Shown here piece by piece: positions 35,761 to 46,949 of a stretch of DNA of 64,000 bases. Under the pieces are notes generated by a model. The model saw nothing but the letters and a program-made list of their open reading frames with translations, searched no databases and was not told where the DNA came from. Location of the stretch: assembly GCA_902806595.1 (NCBI GenBank), contig CADCXC010000013.1:434001-498000 (forward strand). Direction: 5' to 3'. A program made the position numbers and the translations under genes. This stretch comes from Pyrenopolyporus hunteri (Eukaryota > Ascomycota > Sordariomycetes > Xylariales > Hypoxylaceae). How positions within the stretch are numbered: position 1 is the stretch's first letter; every line of letters begins with the position of its first letter.

Positions 35761-36663
35761 GTTGGAATTCTAAGGTATGTTTATTCAGAATACTACGTAA
35801 GAGATATAAGACTTGAGTAACCTACGGCTTATCCTACGAATTACTTTTAATTATTTGGAGAGGAGAAGCCTCTATTTTATGTTGAAGACGGCGCTGACAA
35901 ATGTAACAAGTTGTCAATGTATTTATAAGCTATCCTTACACATAAGGCCGAAACCACATCTTCAGGGGTGTCGACTCAAGTTCGTGGTTCGATTAGTTTG
36001 CGCACTAGCGATAGTTGGCTAGTTCCATTATAGAGACCTGTTTAAAGTGATAATAAATATATAAATTGCAACACCACCGTGTGGAAACTAAAAGAAGGGA
36101 ACAGAAATCATGGACAATATCGTGAATTATATCACCGAGCCTTTATACCTTACATAATCAACGCAATATTATATACTATTAAGTTGCTGAGGCCTGGGCT
36201 GGTTGAGGTCCTATAAGAAGACCCCTAATGTGACGTCACTAGTGTAAATAGTCTAAAATGGGAATCGCTTTTCGATTTGCGGTTTACCGCCAAGCGTTAA
36301 GGGTCCCATGGGGTAGTGTCCTGTTAAAGGTGCGGAAGATTCTAGGATAGCTGAAGGATTACCTGCTTCTAGATAATTAATTTACCTACCTAGTTAACGT
36401 GAAGTTGTAGTCGTGGATATGAAAACTTCCAAGTACCTACTTAGGTAGTCTATGTTGTTTTTCGTTGGATCATCGTGTTGTTGAACACCACGCACAGCCC
36501 GGTTAAAATGTGATATCTGTTTGAGCCGAGAGCGGATTTCGCAATTTAATGTTGAAAATTATTATATACCGAAATAGGTTGGTTAGGTACATAGGTAAGT
36601 AATAGTTTTGCTACGGTATGAATAGCATTCTGCCCGATCCTCCACTTTCGCTTTTCAGAGCCT
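35761..36663. other. Intergenic region, dehydrogenase promoter side
   Basis: A+T-rich spacer between the start of the dehydrogenase gene and the stop of the catalase gene. No gene or repeat array was recognised beyond short TACCTACTTAGGTAG-type words near 36432-36450. Confidence 0.55.
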
Positions 36664-38937
36664 CTAATACGCGACCTGCGTATTGAGCCCGGCCAGTTCA
36701 CGATCGAAGTTCCTGTGTTGGGAAATTTGGTACCAGAACTTTTCCATAAATCCGGCTCCCTCCTTTGCGATAGTGACCGTTTCCTTCAAACTGTCGGGAG
36801 CAACCTTGCTCATCGTGACCACACCATACGATTCCACTGCTTCCTCGTTCGTCGAGATGCGAATCTCCGGTAAAGCGAATGCTAACTTGAACAATTCGGC
36901 GGCCTCGCCGGTGCCACCAATGGCCTTCAGGTGACCGAAGGCTTCACGGAGCCAGTGGAGAGCGCGTCCGTTCTTGGACAGGGTCTTGATCGATTCGGCG
37001 CCGCCGGGAACGAATATGGCGTCGAACATGGTGGATCGCATTCCCTCAAGGTGGTGGTCGGGCTTGACACCGCTGCCCGGCGTCTTCGATGCTCCGGCTG
37101 GGAATACCTCTGACCTCCGCGGGCCGATGGTGAAAGGTAACGCGCTAGACGCTTTGACGGCGGCTTGAACAGCGCTATACGCGGCGATATCGAAACCGTC
37201 GGCGATGATAATCGCGATTCGTCGGCTAGCGATCGTCGGCTTCGTGGGTGGGAATTCTAGCTGGCTGAGCTTGCTAGCTTTCTTTCCATGGTTTGGCCGA
37301 GTCTGCTTCTCGGGTTTGGTTCCTCCGACTAACTCTGCGACGGTCTGGGCGAGCGACAAGTCGATTTCTGCTAGTCGTTGCGACATGCGCTGGTATACGA
37401 TCGGGTCGTCACAGTGGTCTAATTCGAACGAGAAGGCAGCAGCAAGATGGTTCTTCTCCGGTTCCGACAAGCTATTGTAGAATAATTGCGCTTGGTTGAA
37501 ATGCTCCCTGAACTTGGGGCTCTTGGTTCGTGCCTTAATACCCTGGACGTTGAAGGGCGGCTCTGGATAAGCTCCTTCTTGTGCGGCGGCAGGGGGTCGC
37601 GCCTCGAACCTGTTTGGCCAGTAATTGACTGTTCCCTTCGTGATGGTGTGTCTGCCTTGGCCGTCACGATTGAAATTCATAACGGGGCAGACTGGCTTGT
37701 TAATAGGAAGTTCTTGCCAATTGATTCCCAGACGAGAAAGCTGTGTGTCGAAGTAGCTGAAGCTGCGGCCCTGCAAGAGAGGGTCGTCGGAGTGTGCGAT
37801 ACCCGGGACCATGTGAGACGTGCAGAATGCGACCTGTTCGGTCTGAGGGAAGAATTCGTCCACGTTCCGGTTGAGTTCGAGCTCGCCGATGTATCGAACC
37901 GGGACCAAGTCCTCAGGCCACACCTTCGTTGCATCAAGAATATCAAACTCGAAGTCGTTTTCCTTGCCTTCGGGGATCACCTGGATGCCGAACTTCCACT
38001 TCGGATACGCGCCGCTCTCAATTGCCTCGTAGAGATCCTTGCGGTGGAAGTCGGGGTCCTGTCCAGCCAATTTCAAGGCCTCATCCCATACTAACGAGTG
38101 GACGCCAAGTTCTGGCGTCCAATGGAACTTAACGAAGTGACGCTCGCCCTTCTTGTTAATCAGGACGAAAGTGTTGACACCGAAACCCTGCATCATCCGG
38201 TAAGAACGTGGGATCGCCCGGTCCGACATCGCCCACATAAACATGTGAGTAGCCTCCGTGTGCATGAAAACGAAATCCCAGAAATTGTTGTGGGCCGTTT
38301 GGGCTTGTGGTACTTCATTGTGAGGCTCTGGCTTCACTGCGTGAATGATATCCGGGAACTTGATGGAGTCCTGAATAAAGAAGACCGGGATATTGTTTCC
38401 GACGATATCCCAGTTGCCCTCTTGTGTATAAAACTTGACGGCGAACCCGCGCACGTCGCGAACGGTATCGGCGCTCCCACGCGAACCTTGCACGGTCGAG
38501 AATCGGACGAAGACGGGCGTCTCGCGAGAGGTATCTGTGAGAACTCCCGCCATTGTCACATCTTCGGCGCTCTCGAATAGCCTGAAGTTGCCGAATGCGC
38601 CAGTGCCTCGTGCGTGTACAACACGCTCGGGAATACGTTCATGGTCAAATCTATGGATCTACAACATGTCAGCAACGCGTCTGCCACAGATATTGGTATC
38701 ACCAACCCTCTCTCTGGCGAACGAATCCTCTAGGAGCATGGGCCCCGTCTTCTCCTCGCTGGTTACTCGCAACCATTCGTCAACGTTGCCCATCTTCACT
38801 CCAAAGTCGGACGTGATCCTATCTTTAGGCGACACCGTCTGGGTGACGCTCTCAAGGTCGGCGACCTTGCGGCCTTTCTCTCCGCCAACCATGCTTTTCA
38901 CCTTTTGCGCCGCGTCGGAAACGAGATGTGATGACAT
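36664..38937 (-). CDS. Large-subunit (clade 2) monofunctional catalase
   Basis: Two exons, 38937..38707 and 38658..36664, giving 741 residues, the normal size of large-subunit catalases. It is a haem enzyme that converts hydrogen peroxide to water and oxygen. Catalytic His92 lies in RVVHARGTGAFGNF, Asn165 in WDIVGNNIPVFF, and the proximal haem Tyr379 in GRSFSYFDTQLSRLG; their spacing equals that of E. coli HPII (His128, Asn201, Tyr415). From about residue 545 there is a C-terminal DJ-1/PfpI-like (flavodoxin) domain (RRIAIIIADGFDIAAYSAVQ, IFVPGGAESIK). Its nucleophile position reads KAIGGTGEA, so no reactive Cys is present. The N-terminus has no clear signal peptide, suggesting an intracellular enzyme of the Cat-1/CatA kind. 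It sits 903 bp from the dehydrogenase gene on the same strand. Confidence 0.97.
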
Positions 38938-40360
38938 AAGGGGCCGACTAGTGATCCCGGATCAAGAGATTGCGGGACTGTTGTGAATGGATTCGGGTCG
39001 AGGAAAAGCTCTGAGCTACTCGAGAGCGTCTGACAGTCCTTCTTGTACTAGAAGGAACATACTTTGTAGTCCCGCACTCGTCCGCGCTTCCCACCACATC
39101 TCGATATACTTGCCAGTCACCATCATGCACAGAATTGCGTGTCGCAGCACATCATTGACGTCAAGAAACGATCACGACCGCTCAGTTAGCTAGGCCGAGA
39201 TCAAATGCCGGGCTCTGTGTGGAGAAGATCAGATAATAGAATGGACTAAGTTCCCGATTCGCGACTGAACCCCGAAGCTCTTCGTGAAATAATCCAAGTG
39301 TTGATGTAATACATGCGGTCCTCAGAGCTCTCATCTCGTCATATCCCTGTCATTCTGAGCTAGAACGTTAGCCAGAGGAACCAATCACAGAGCCCGTATT
39401 AGAGCGCCATCGCCCTATTGAGAAATCCCAGTTGCCTCCTACTGAGACAGCGCGACGCCATAATTAGCCAGCCAGCCAATAACCCCACAGATATTAGTTA
39501 TGGCGGCGAATCTAAGCACGTTTTTACCTTTGCTATAGTGCCTTCAGACTAAGGCTAAGGTGTGGGATTGTCTAGAAAGTTTCCTGCTTTTGAAGATTGT
39601 GATCTAATTGACTATTTTGATTGGCCCGCTTCAAATGTAACACACCTCACACAAACTTGTAGTATTTACATGTCAACATTACGAGAAAAGAGTCAAGCTT
39701 CAATCTTAATAGAAGAGGGGCTAAGACTAAGCAAAGCCAAGTATCGTGGCTTCTGGAGCACCGACAACCATCGCCGGAGCATATAAACCGTAGCGCTGAA
39801 GAATAGGGGGCACGGACATAATAGCTATCGCCAACTTCAAATCACGGTCACATTAAGAAAACACCATACCTTATCAAAAGGAAAGTTAGAAGCGAAAATC
39901 ATTTATAACGAAGCCGATGGAATTCTAGATTCATCGGTCTCTGATCATTCCCTTCTTGGCAGCATATTCACGAAATTCAGACCTTGTAACTTTGAAATAA
40001 TTAAAATTGAAGCGGTGACCACATTGGGTGATCCATATAGCGCAAAGCTTTTGTGAGCGACCTCCTGCTTTGTAATATTCACAGAGGACTAAACCCCGTG
40101 GTTCCATCATATTATAGACACTGAAGAAGAAAAGAAGAGAAATAAAAGACAATAAGAAACAGTGAAACGCCCCGGTCATGACCGTCAACTACTCAGGGTA
40201 TCCTTTTGTACAGGTCCACCTCCTCCTAAACACCCCTTGCCTTCAAAAATGAGCAGTACGTCACACAGAAAACATACCGCGACAGTTACAAGTTCGACCC
40301 GGCGTTATACTCCGAAGTCGAAAAGAACTCATCGATCATCGAATCAAGGTATTCTGAGCT
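38938..40360. other. Intergenic region containing the catalase promoter
   Basis: Follows the stop of the 515-residue protein gene and precedes the catalase start. It contains an inverted repeat (CGCCATAA near 39455 against TTATGGCG near 39498) and a possible small secreted-protein ORF described separately. A 75-codon open frame at 39562-39786 lacks an ATG start and is not called. Confidence 0.5.
39931..40179 (-). CDS. Possible small secreted protein (82 residues)
   Basis: An ATG-initiated frame opens with a hydrophobic leader (CFLLSFISLLFFFSVYN) that looks like a signal peptide, followed by a basic mature part with three cysteines (LVLCEYY, KLCAIW, TQCGHR). There is no similarity I recognise, and short random frames can look like this, so the call is weak. 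Confidence 0.25.
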   Translation of the reverse strand: MTGAFHCFLLSFISLLFFFSVYNMMEPRGLVLCEYYKAGGRSQKLCAIWITQCGHRFNFNYFKVTRSEFREYAAKKGMIRDR

Positions 40361-42071
40361 CTATTCAGAATTACCCTGATCCGAGGCCACAGTTTCCACT
40401 GGTTGAGCCACGCCAGACATATCAGGTACCTGTTGAGCTGGCGTGTGGCTCAACTGGGTATTGTCTGGGGCTGCCGGCGAAAGGTTGAAGACAGCACTGG
40501 TGGCACTTTGGGGCGGCGTGTACAGGTCGGGCCCATAACCCTGCGGCAGAGGGCGCAAGTTGGGATCGTAAGCCTGGCTCTGCGGCGTTCCAAGAACGCT
40601 CGGGCTCAGACCGAAGTTCGGATCGAAACCCGTCATGGACACCGGGGTCTCTGGCATCTGCATATTGTTGAATAACAACCCGTTAGACGAAGGGTTGTTA
40701 TTTTCGCAGGGCGAGGGAATTGCCGGTGAGTAAGACTCCATCGACGGAGCGGGACTCTGGCTATACTGGCCTACAGTGCTAGGCAGCATAGGATGCGTGG
40801 CGTTTCCGCTCGTGCCATTCGGGCCATACCCTACTAGGGGATCCGGAAGCCTCTTCCGAACAATTTGCGCAGGCGCAGGTCGAGGAGCGCTCTCTTCTGC
40901 GTTGTTGCCGCCAGCTTCTTGGTCGTGAGTGCTGGGGCTATTTGTAATATTGTTCGAATTGGTCTGTCCCTTTCGTAAACCCACGTTCTTGGAGAACTCG
41001 CCACGTAGGGTATCAGCGCCGCGTTTCTTGGCCTTTGTGACCTTTACCTCGAACGCCGTGGATCGCTTCTTCACGTTTCCATATGTTTGCCCGTTCCGGT
41101 CGACGAGCTCACCATCCTTGTTGGTCTTAATGCCGTTCTCCAAGGCTACGCGAAGGCCAATTGCATTCTGAACGTCTCGCTCTCCGTTCAGCTTCCTGTT
41201 GGTGGCTTTTTGCTTTAAGGTTGTTAGTTCTGTTATCCCAAACTCCTAGTACGTTCAGGCTTACATTGAGCTCAGCCCTAGGCCGCCAGGCAAGACGGTG
41301 CTTGAAGGTAGCATCCTTGAATAGGGATACTACAACGTCCTTGGACAACTAAACCAGTTAGCATCATGACAGTATAATCTAAGCCCTGGTTATATGGCAC
41401 ACCTTAAGGGCCTCGCGAACAGCCTCGAATCTCTCCGTAAACGAATTGTAGGAGTTATACGGTGGTTCCCGGCAGTAGAGATAATTAGGCAGTCTGCATT
41501 GCCCGGCCTGCGCATCACGGGTTGATACCTGGAAGTAAACAAACGTTAGCAGTAGAACTCAAGACCAATTGGCACATGCGCTTACCAGCAGAGGCCAAAG
41601 TACCAACTCGTATTCCAGGTCGGTGTAGCCACCTTGCCGGATTCGCTTAAGGCTCTGCGAGCCTTCCGGTTCGTAGGTCTGGCTGCAATCGTGTGCAGCC
41701 TCGAAGAGCTGTTTCACCAGCTCTCGTTGTGCGTCGGAGTCCATCGGGAAATCCGAGCTGTCCCCCGCGGCCCGATCGTGTATGGCCAGGTATCGTTCAT
41801 GAACTTCATGGAAGTTCCCCATGCCAGTGATGAACCCCTGGTATTGGCCAGCGGTCGACTCCATCATCTGCTCCACCTGCGGTGCTTGGTAACTGGGCAT
41901 CGCAGGAGCTTGATATGGCGACATTGATTCGTGTATGCCTCCTGATGCTTGTGCGGGCATTTGTGTGGGCGGGTGTGGGACAGGGGCAGGGCCGGGGACC
42001 GGTGCCGGAGGAAACGTGAGATGGGCAAACACGTTCCCGGCCGGGTTGGTGTAACCAGAGTAGTTATCCAT
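40361..42071 (-). CDS. Uncharacterised 515-residue Pro/Ser/Asn-rich protein
   Basis: Predicted exons in transcript order: 42071..41586, 41528..41403, 41348..41265, 41212..40361, all joined in phase 0. The N-terminus (1 to about 85) is Pro/Gln-rich and disordered-looking. Residues about 90-330 look like a folded, conserved-type region: QRELVKQLFEAAHDCSQTY, GGYTDLEYELVLWPLL, QAGQCRLPNYLYCREPPYNS, FTERFEAVREALK, LFKDATFKHRLAWRPRAELN, KLNGERDVQNAIGLRVALEN. A basic segment (KKRSTAFEVKVTKAKKR) follows, possibly a nuclear signal. The C-terminal third is low-complexity with Pro, Ser, Asn, Gln and Tyr, like a transcriptional activation region. The architecture suggests a fungal regulator, but I recognise no family and this is inference only. 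Confidence 0.82.
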
Positions 42072-44951
42072 ACTGTTACCGGCGGGATTTGGAAGTAGTA
42101 TTCAATAAACTATCGTAAGCTGGTGAGTAGGAGCCTGGATGTTAATTGAGTATTGTGAAGTGACGAAAAGCAAGGACAAGAGGAGAGTGTAGTGTTATGT
42201 AGATTGGGTTGACGTACGATCCGAAAGTATTCAACGTCAGGTGCAGGTAAAGAAAGTCGAAGCAAGGTAGTGCAAGCCTGAGTATCGGAAGTCTCAGCTG
42301 ATTTGCCAATGTAGTACCGAGAGAAAGTTTGATGAGTTGTCTGATTGAAAGAGACAGATGTTGAGTCGAATGGGATAGATGGGATGAAGTATCTTGTTTA
42401 AATAATGGTGGGAGTGGTAGTCGTGTCAACCGAGACTATCCATTCTGGTCGAGTTGACCGAGTAGACAGTACAAAAATCACTTACGGTAACTACGATGAA
42501 TGACTTGAGCAGGTGTAAAAATTCGACAACGTCGAGTAACGCGTCTGACAAAGGAAGCTCGGATGTTTGCCAACGACGATGACAACGCGCTATACCGTAA
42601 ACCAACCGATAACGAACCGATACAACCACTATTACTGAGGTTACGCGCAGTAATAAAACATCATTCCGTAACTCGGTTGATTTTCAGACCAATGACCATC
42701 GAAATCGGCAGCCAAGTGAAGCAAACATTCATTCAACTCGGTTGAGTTCCTACACAACAAGGCAGGAGCGTATACAAGACCAATAAACACGTTGGTTTCC
42801 ACTAAACGAATATTCCGAGTAGACTTTTAACAGGTAACAAAAGAAAAGAACAGTTCGACCTAGATGTATACCTATATATAAATCCTCCCCACAGACTCTC
42901 TTGAAAATATATGGATGCTTTCGCAGCTTTGTAACAGTTCGGGCATTTCAACAATCATTGTGACCGGAATGGAGAGTTACCTATAACAGAAGGCTGTTCT
43001 TGGAGGCATAGGTTTATGTAATTAACAGTTGCTTAATATGAAGTTAAATGGGTGAAAAAGCATTCAATCTAGGCCCTCAGGTGTTACGCATAAACGTTTC
43101 CCCACTAGGTTAAGAGTGACTGCTTCGTTAACCTCAACTAAAAGCAGTGAATGTATTTTCCACCCGGTTGCGAGGGGGAACTGTTGGTCATAGCTCCGAA
43201 GACTAAAGATTTGTTTGCTATTCTCGGTTCGTTAGGCTAATATGAACCGGCGCGCCAATGGGATCGAATATAATACTAGACTTGTCTAAAGAATGAGGCA
43301 GGAGCAATGAATGTTTACGAGTTCTCTGCTTTTTAGTGGATTGGCTAATAAGGTACGGCACCCATTCAGGTGACAATCACGTTTTCGAATTGTATACAGA
43401 GTTTTTTTCTTTCTTTTTTGTCCGTGTGGTGTGTGGATGTGGGTACGCCCTCACAATTTCAACTTCCGAGTAAATGGGCAGCTCTTGAAAAGATCCTTTC
43501 CTTAGCGTGAGGCCTTCGGAAGAGTGTGTTGACGCATGCGAGCTGCGCAGTCAGACCAACTCCTAAACTAATAGGCGCCTTGAACCTTACCCCTTTTTAA
43601 GCCTCTTGAAATTGGTGTAGGTATGAGGCGATGGTTAGGAATTTACTGGCAACCTAACTCAAGGAACTATTTAGTATCTTCTTCCCTCAATGATACCTAT
43701 ACCCATAAAAGAGAATATATCCGATTTTAAATTGATATCGCTAACTTATAAGTAAAAGAAACGTTAGATATCATACCAGGATCATATATTTATATGTAGA
43801 TCTCTTATGAGTAGGGCGGAGTTCCTCGCAACTCTTTAGTAACAAGCATCTGCTTGGTCTTCAGGAGGTACGTGAACAACTCTTAACCAGGATATAATCT
43901 CATCATAAATAAAACCATAGTACTTGCTACCCGCTAATGAGTCCGGTTGGGTATGACGCTCCGCTCTGAATCGTTACCTTCCAACACAAAATATTCCTCC
44001 TAGCAAACCTTAGTTTACGTACACCTGCTAATTAACTCATAGAATATTATCTATACTCTGCGGAGGACGTCGTGGGAACCCACATGTTACTTCCCACACC
44101 AATGGTTCCTTACGCGCGTGTTACACTTCGTAGGTGTCCCCAGGTAATTAGTCGCGAGGCCAGGCCGAAAAAAACGAGCTCAGCCACCTAGTGTATGCTG
44201 TCAAGTTACCCTTGCTATAGTGAGATGGGGTTAGGTAAGTGCCTATTTACCTACCTATGTAAAGGATAATCCCGAGCATAGCACATGTCATATTGGCAAT
44301 AATGTACCTGAACGTAGCGGAAACAGAGCACCCATCACTCTTTGTACTTCAGTTATTAACAGAGAAGCTAACAGATGTAGAAAAATTACTCGTTTGCTAT
44401 ATCTTCAATCCACAGGTTTGTAAGGACTAGGAGGGTCTTCTCTGACATTCCCAGCTGTAGTGACTACGTACAAGTGAATAATCAAAGTAAGTCTCCACAA
44501 TGGCTCTCATGACTACCTAAGTACTGATCAAAACTGCCGAGGGAAACAAGTCTAATACGGCTGAGTTGATTGGGTATATTACCCTAAAAACAAATGAACC
44601 TGGTCGTTCCCTCCCACGATGACTGGAAATGACGATACCCGTGAAGTTAGATGGGCACATGTCGTAGTAGTGTAACGATAATATTGATTATCAAAACTGC
44701 ACGTTACAGCTAAGGTAGGAACCCCAAACCCATGTTTCCTTCTAATAGATCGTATCTATGGTATCTTAAGTCTGGTTGAATCCGCCTATATCTAACCCAT
44801 TTACGGTCGAAATTAGTTGAGAACAGTTCTAGCTCTAATCTTAAGAGCTCTGTTGCTTGAAACATTACAGTAGTGTTCAACCAAAAGTCCTTGTCGTGGT
44901 CAGCGATATTATTGGTAGCAAGTAGAAGCACTACAAGGAGTCACCGAAACT
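42072..44951. other. Intergenic region of 2.9 kb, no gene recognised
   Basis: Promoter side of the 515-residue protein and 3' flank of the sugar transporter. The part from about 43600 to 44700 is A+T-rich and ORF-poor. No RNA gene, repeat array or transposon motif was recognised. Confidence 0.55.
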
Positions 44952-46949
44952 TTAGTTCTCAATCTCCTCGCGACTTGCTGCCTCATCGCTCTTCTCGGTC
45001 TCCTCACCGAAACCCTTCTCGTGCACCACACCAGCAGGACCATTGGCGCGGGCCGCACCCCTCGCGGCGGTATCGATGAGCCCGTATTTGAGAGCCTCCT
45101 GCTCGACTTGCTCTGGGGTGAGCAGAGGTAGTTCCTCTGCGGCTCGGACGTATGATTTCTTCTCCACGAATCCCTTGGCGAAGATGATATCAATCTCCTC
45201 AAGCGACCGCCTGGCTGTCTCGGGATAGAAGAACCAGATAATAGGCAGGAAGCAGGCGTTAACTACGGCGAAGAACAGATATGTACCCCAGCCAATGTTG
45301 GCGACCATAATAGGAGTCACCATGACAATAAGGACTATGAGGCCGAGTTAGTAACCGATACAAAACAGAATACAAGCATGGTATTAAGCCAGGGCGAGTT
45401 ATCTCCATACGGAGAGTTTCCAGCGAAAATTTGTGGGGGAACAGGGGGAAGGGTGGCAACGAATTAGAAAAAACACATACAATTGAATAGCCAGTTCGTG
45501 CAAGTCGACGTTGCATTCGCCTTTGCGCGAGTCTTAATTGGGTTGATTTCAGCGGGGTACAACCAGGGGAGAGGAAGCCATGTAGCGCCAAATGAGGCGA
45601 TATAAGTCTGTGATATGTTGTTAGCGCCATTCCGTGCCTTTGACCAGCGTTAACCTCGGTAAGACTTACGAAGAGACCGACAGCTGCACCCTTGGCAGCA
45701 GACTGGGTACCGGGAATGAGGCAGGCGAATGTGATGACCATAGACAGACATTGTCCGACGGTGCCCCACAGGAACAGCTTGCGTCGACCGACTCGCTCGA
45801 TGATGAACCAAGACGTCGTAGCAAAGATAGCGTAGACAATCATGTTCACGCCACCCATGAGAAGGGCCATGTGGCTGTCGCCGGGAGTGATGCTGGTTTC
45901 GAACAGAATGGGGAAATAGTAAATGACTGCATTGCAGCCACCGACTTGCTGCATCAGCTGGCTGCTGGAGCCAAGCAACATGCGGCGGAAATGCTGAGTC
46001 TTGCCACCAGTGAAAAGAGCCTTCATCGGGGTACTCTTCTGGCCAGAGAAACCACTGGCGCGGATGGAGTCCAAGATGATATCTCGCTCTGTGTGAGTCT
46101 CTTCGCTACCTAGCTCGTAGCCTCGAAGGGCCGAGATAACGAACTCGGCATCCTCGTATCGCTCGTGGGTGAGAAGCCAACGCGGACTCTCGGGCAGGAA
46201 GATCATAGAAACGCACACGAAGAGACCGAATAGGATTTGGAAGGCGATGGGAAATCGCCAAGAAAGGTCTTCGGTGCCGTAGCTGGCGCCGTAGTCTATC
46301 CAGTACGCAATCACGGTACCGAAAGCGATGATGCCGCCTTCAATGCAAATGAGTAGACCTCGGTTGGATGTCCTGCTGCACTCGGCTACGGGGAGTTAGA
46401 ATTAAATAAAAACGTGTATAGCCATTATATACGAAGATTACGTACCTTGGTAAGTCGGGATGGTAGACGTGTTGATGCCATTGCCAACGCCGGTGACGAC
46501 TCTGCCGATGATGAATTGAGCAAGCGGCGCATGACCCGGGAACGCAGTGACTTGAATGGTTGCTCCGATAATCATAATAAAACCGCCCAGCATCATTGCC
46601 TTTCTCCGCCCGAGCAAGTCACCGACGCCGAGAATGAACATGGCGCCTATGAGACAACCGATCTCGTAGATGGCGGTAACCAAACCCTGCATAGTCGCAT
46701 TGTTTCTTACTTCTTCGAACACGTTCGCAAAGTGGTTTGAGCCGATAATACCGCTCATTCTTTAAAAGTCGGTCAGCACCCGCATTTGCGCTCACGCTGG
46801 GGATGGAATTTCGATGGTAGGACTAGGACTTACACTCCTTGATCGTATCCGAATAGTAAGAAACCTGTGGTCGCGACGGTGCTGACCGCTAGAGAAAGCG
46901 GCCGGCCCCGAAGGCCCATGTATGTCGGCGCCGTCTCTGTCGCCGTCAT
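44952..46949 (-). CDS. MFS sugar transporter
   Basis: Predicted exons in transcript order: 46949..46834, 46759..46446, 46385..45670, 45607..45481, 45334..44952 (551 residues). It belongs to the sugar porter family of the major facilitator superfamily, with 12 membrane helices in the plasma membrane importing hexoses or related sugars by proton symport. Visible signatures are FLLFGYDQGV in helix 1, GDLLGRRKAM between helices 2 and 3, GRVVTGVGNGINTSTIP, the PESPRWL block near residue 225, LMQQVGGCNAVIYY in helix 7, WLYPAEINPIKTR before helix 11 and PETARRSLEEID after helix 12. The substrate cannot be fixed from sequence. All splice phases match and branch sites are visible. The cytoplasmic C-tail is acidic (GFGEETEKSDEAASREE). 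Confidence 0.95.

Noticed and set aside
34715..38986. Long frames on the plus strand opposite the dehydrogenase and catalase genes
   Set aside because: They are antisense shadows of G+C-rich coding sequence and show no family signal.
39562..39786. 75-codon open stretch upstream of catalase
   Set aside because: No ATG, no domain, and no flanking splice signals that join it to a neighbouring frame.
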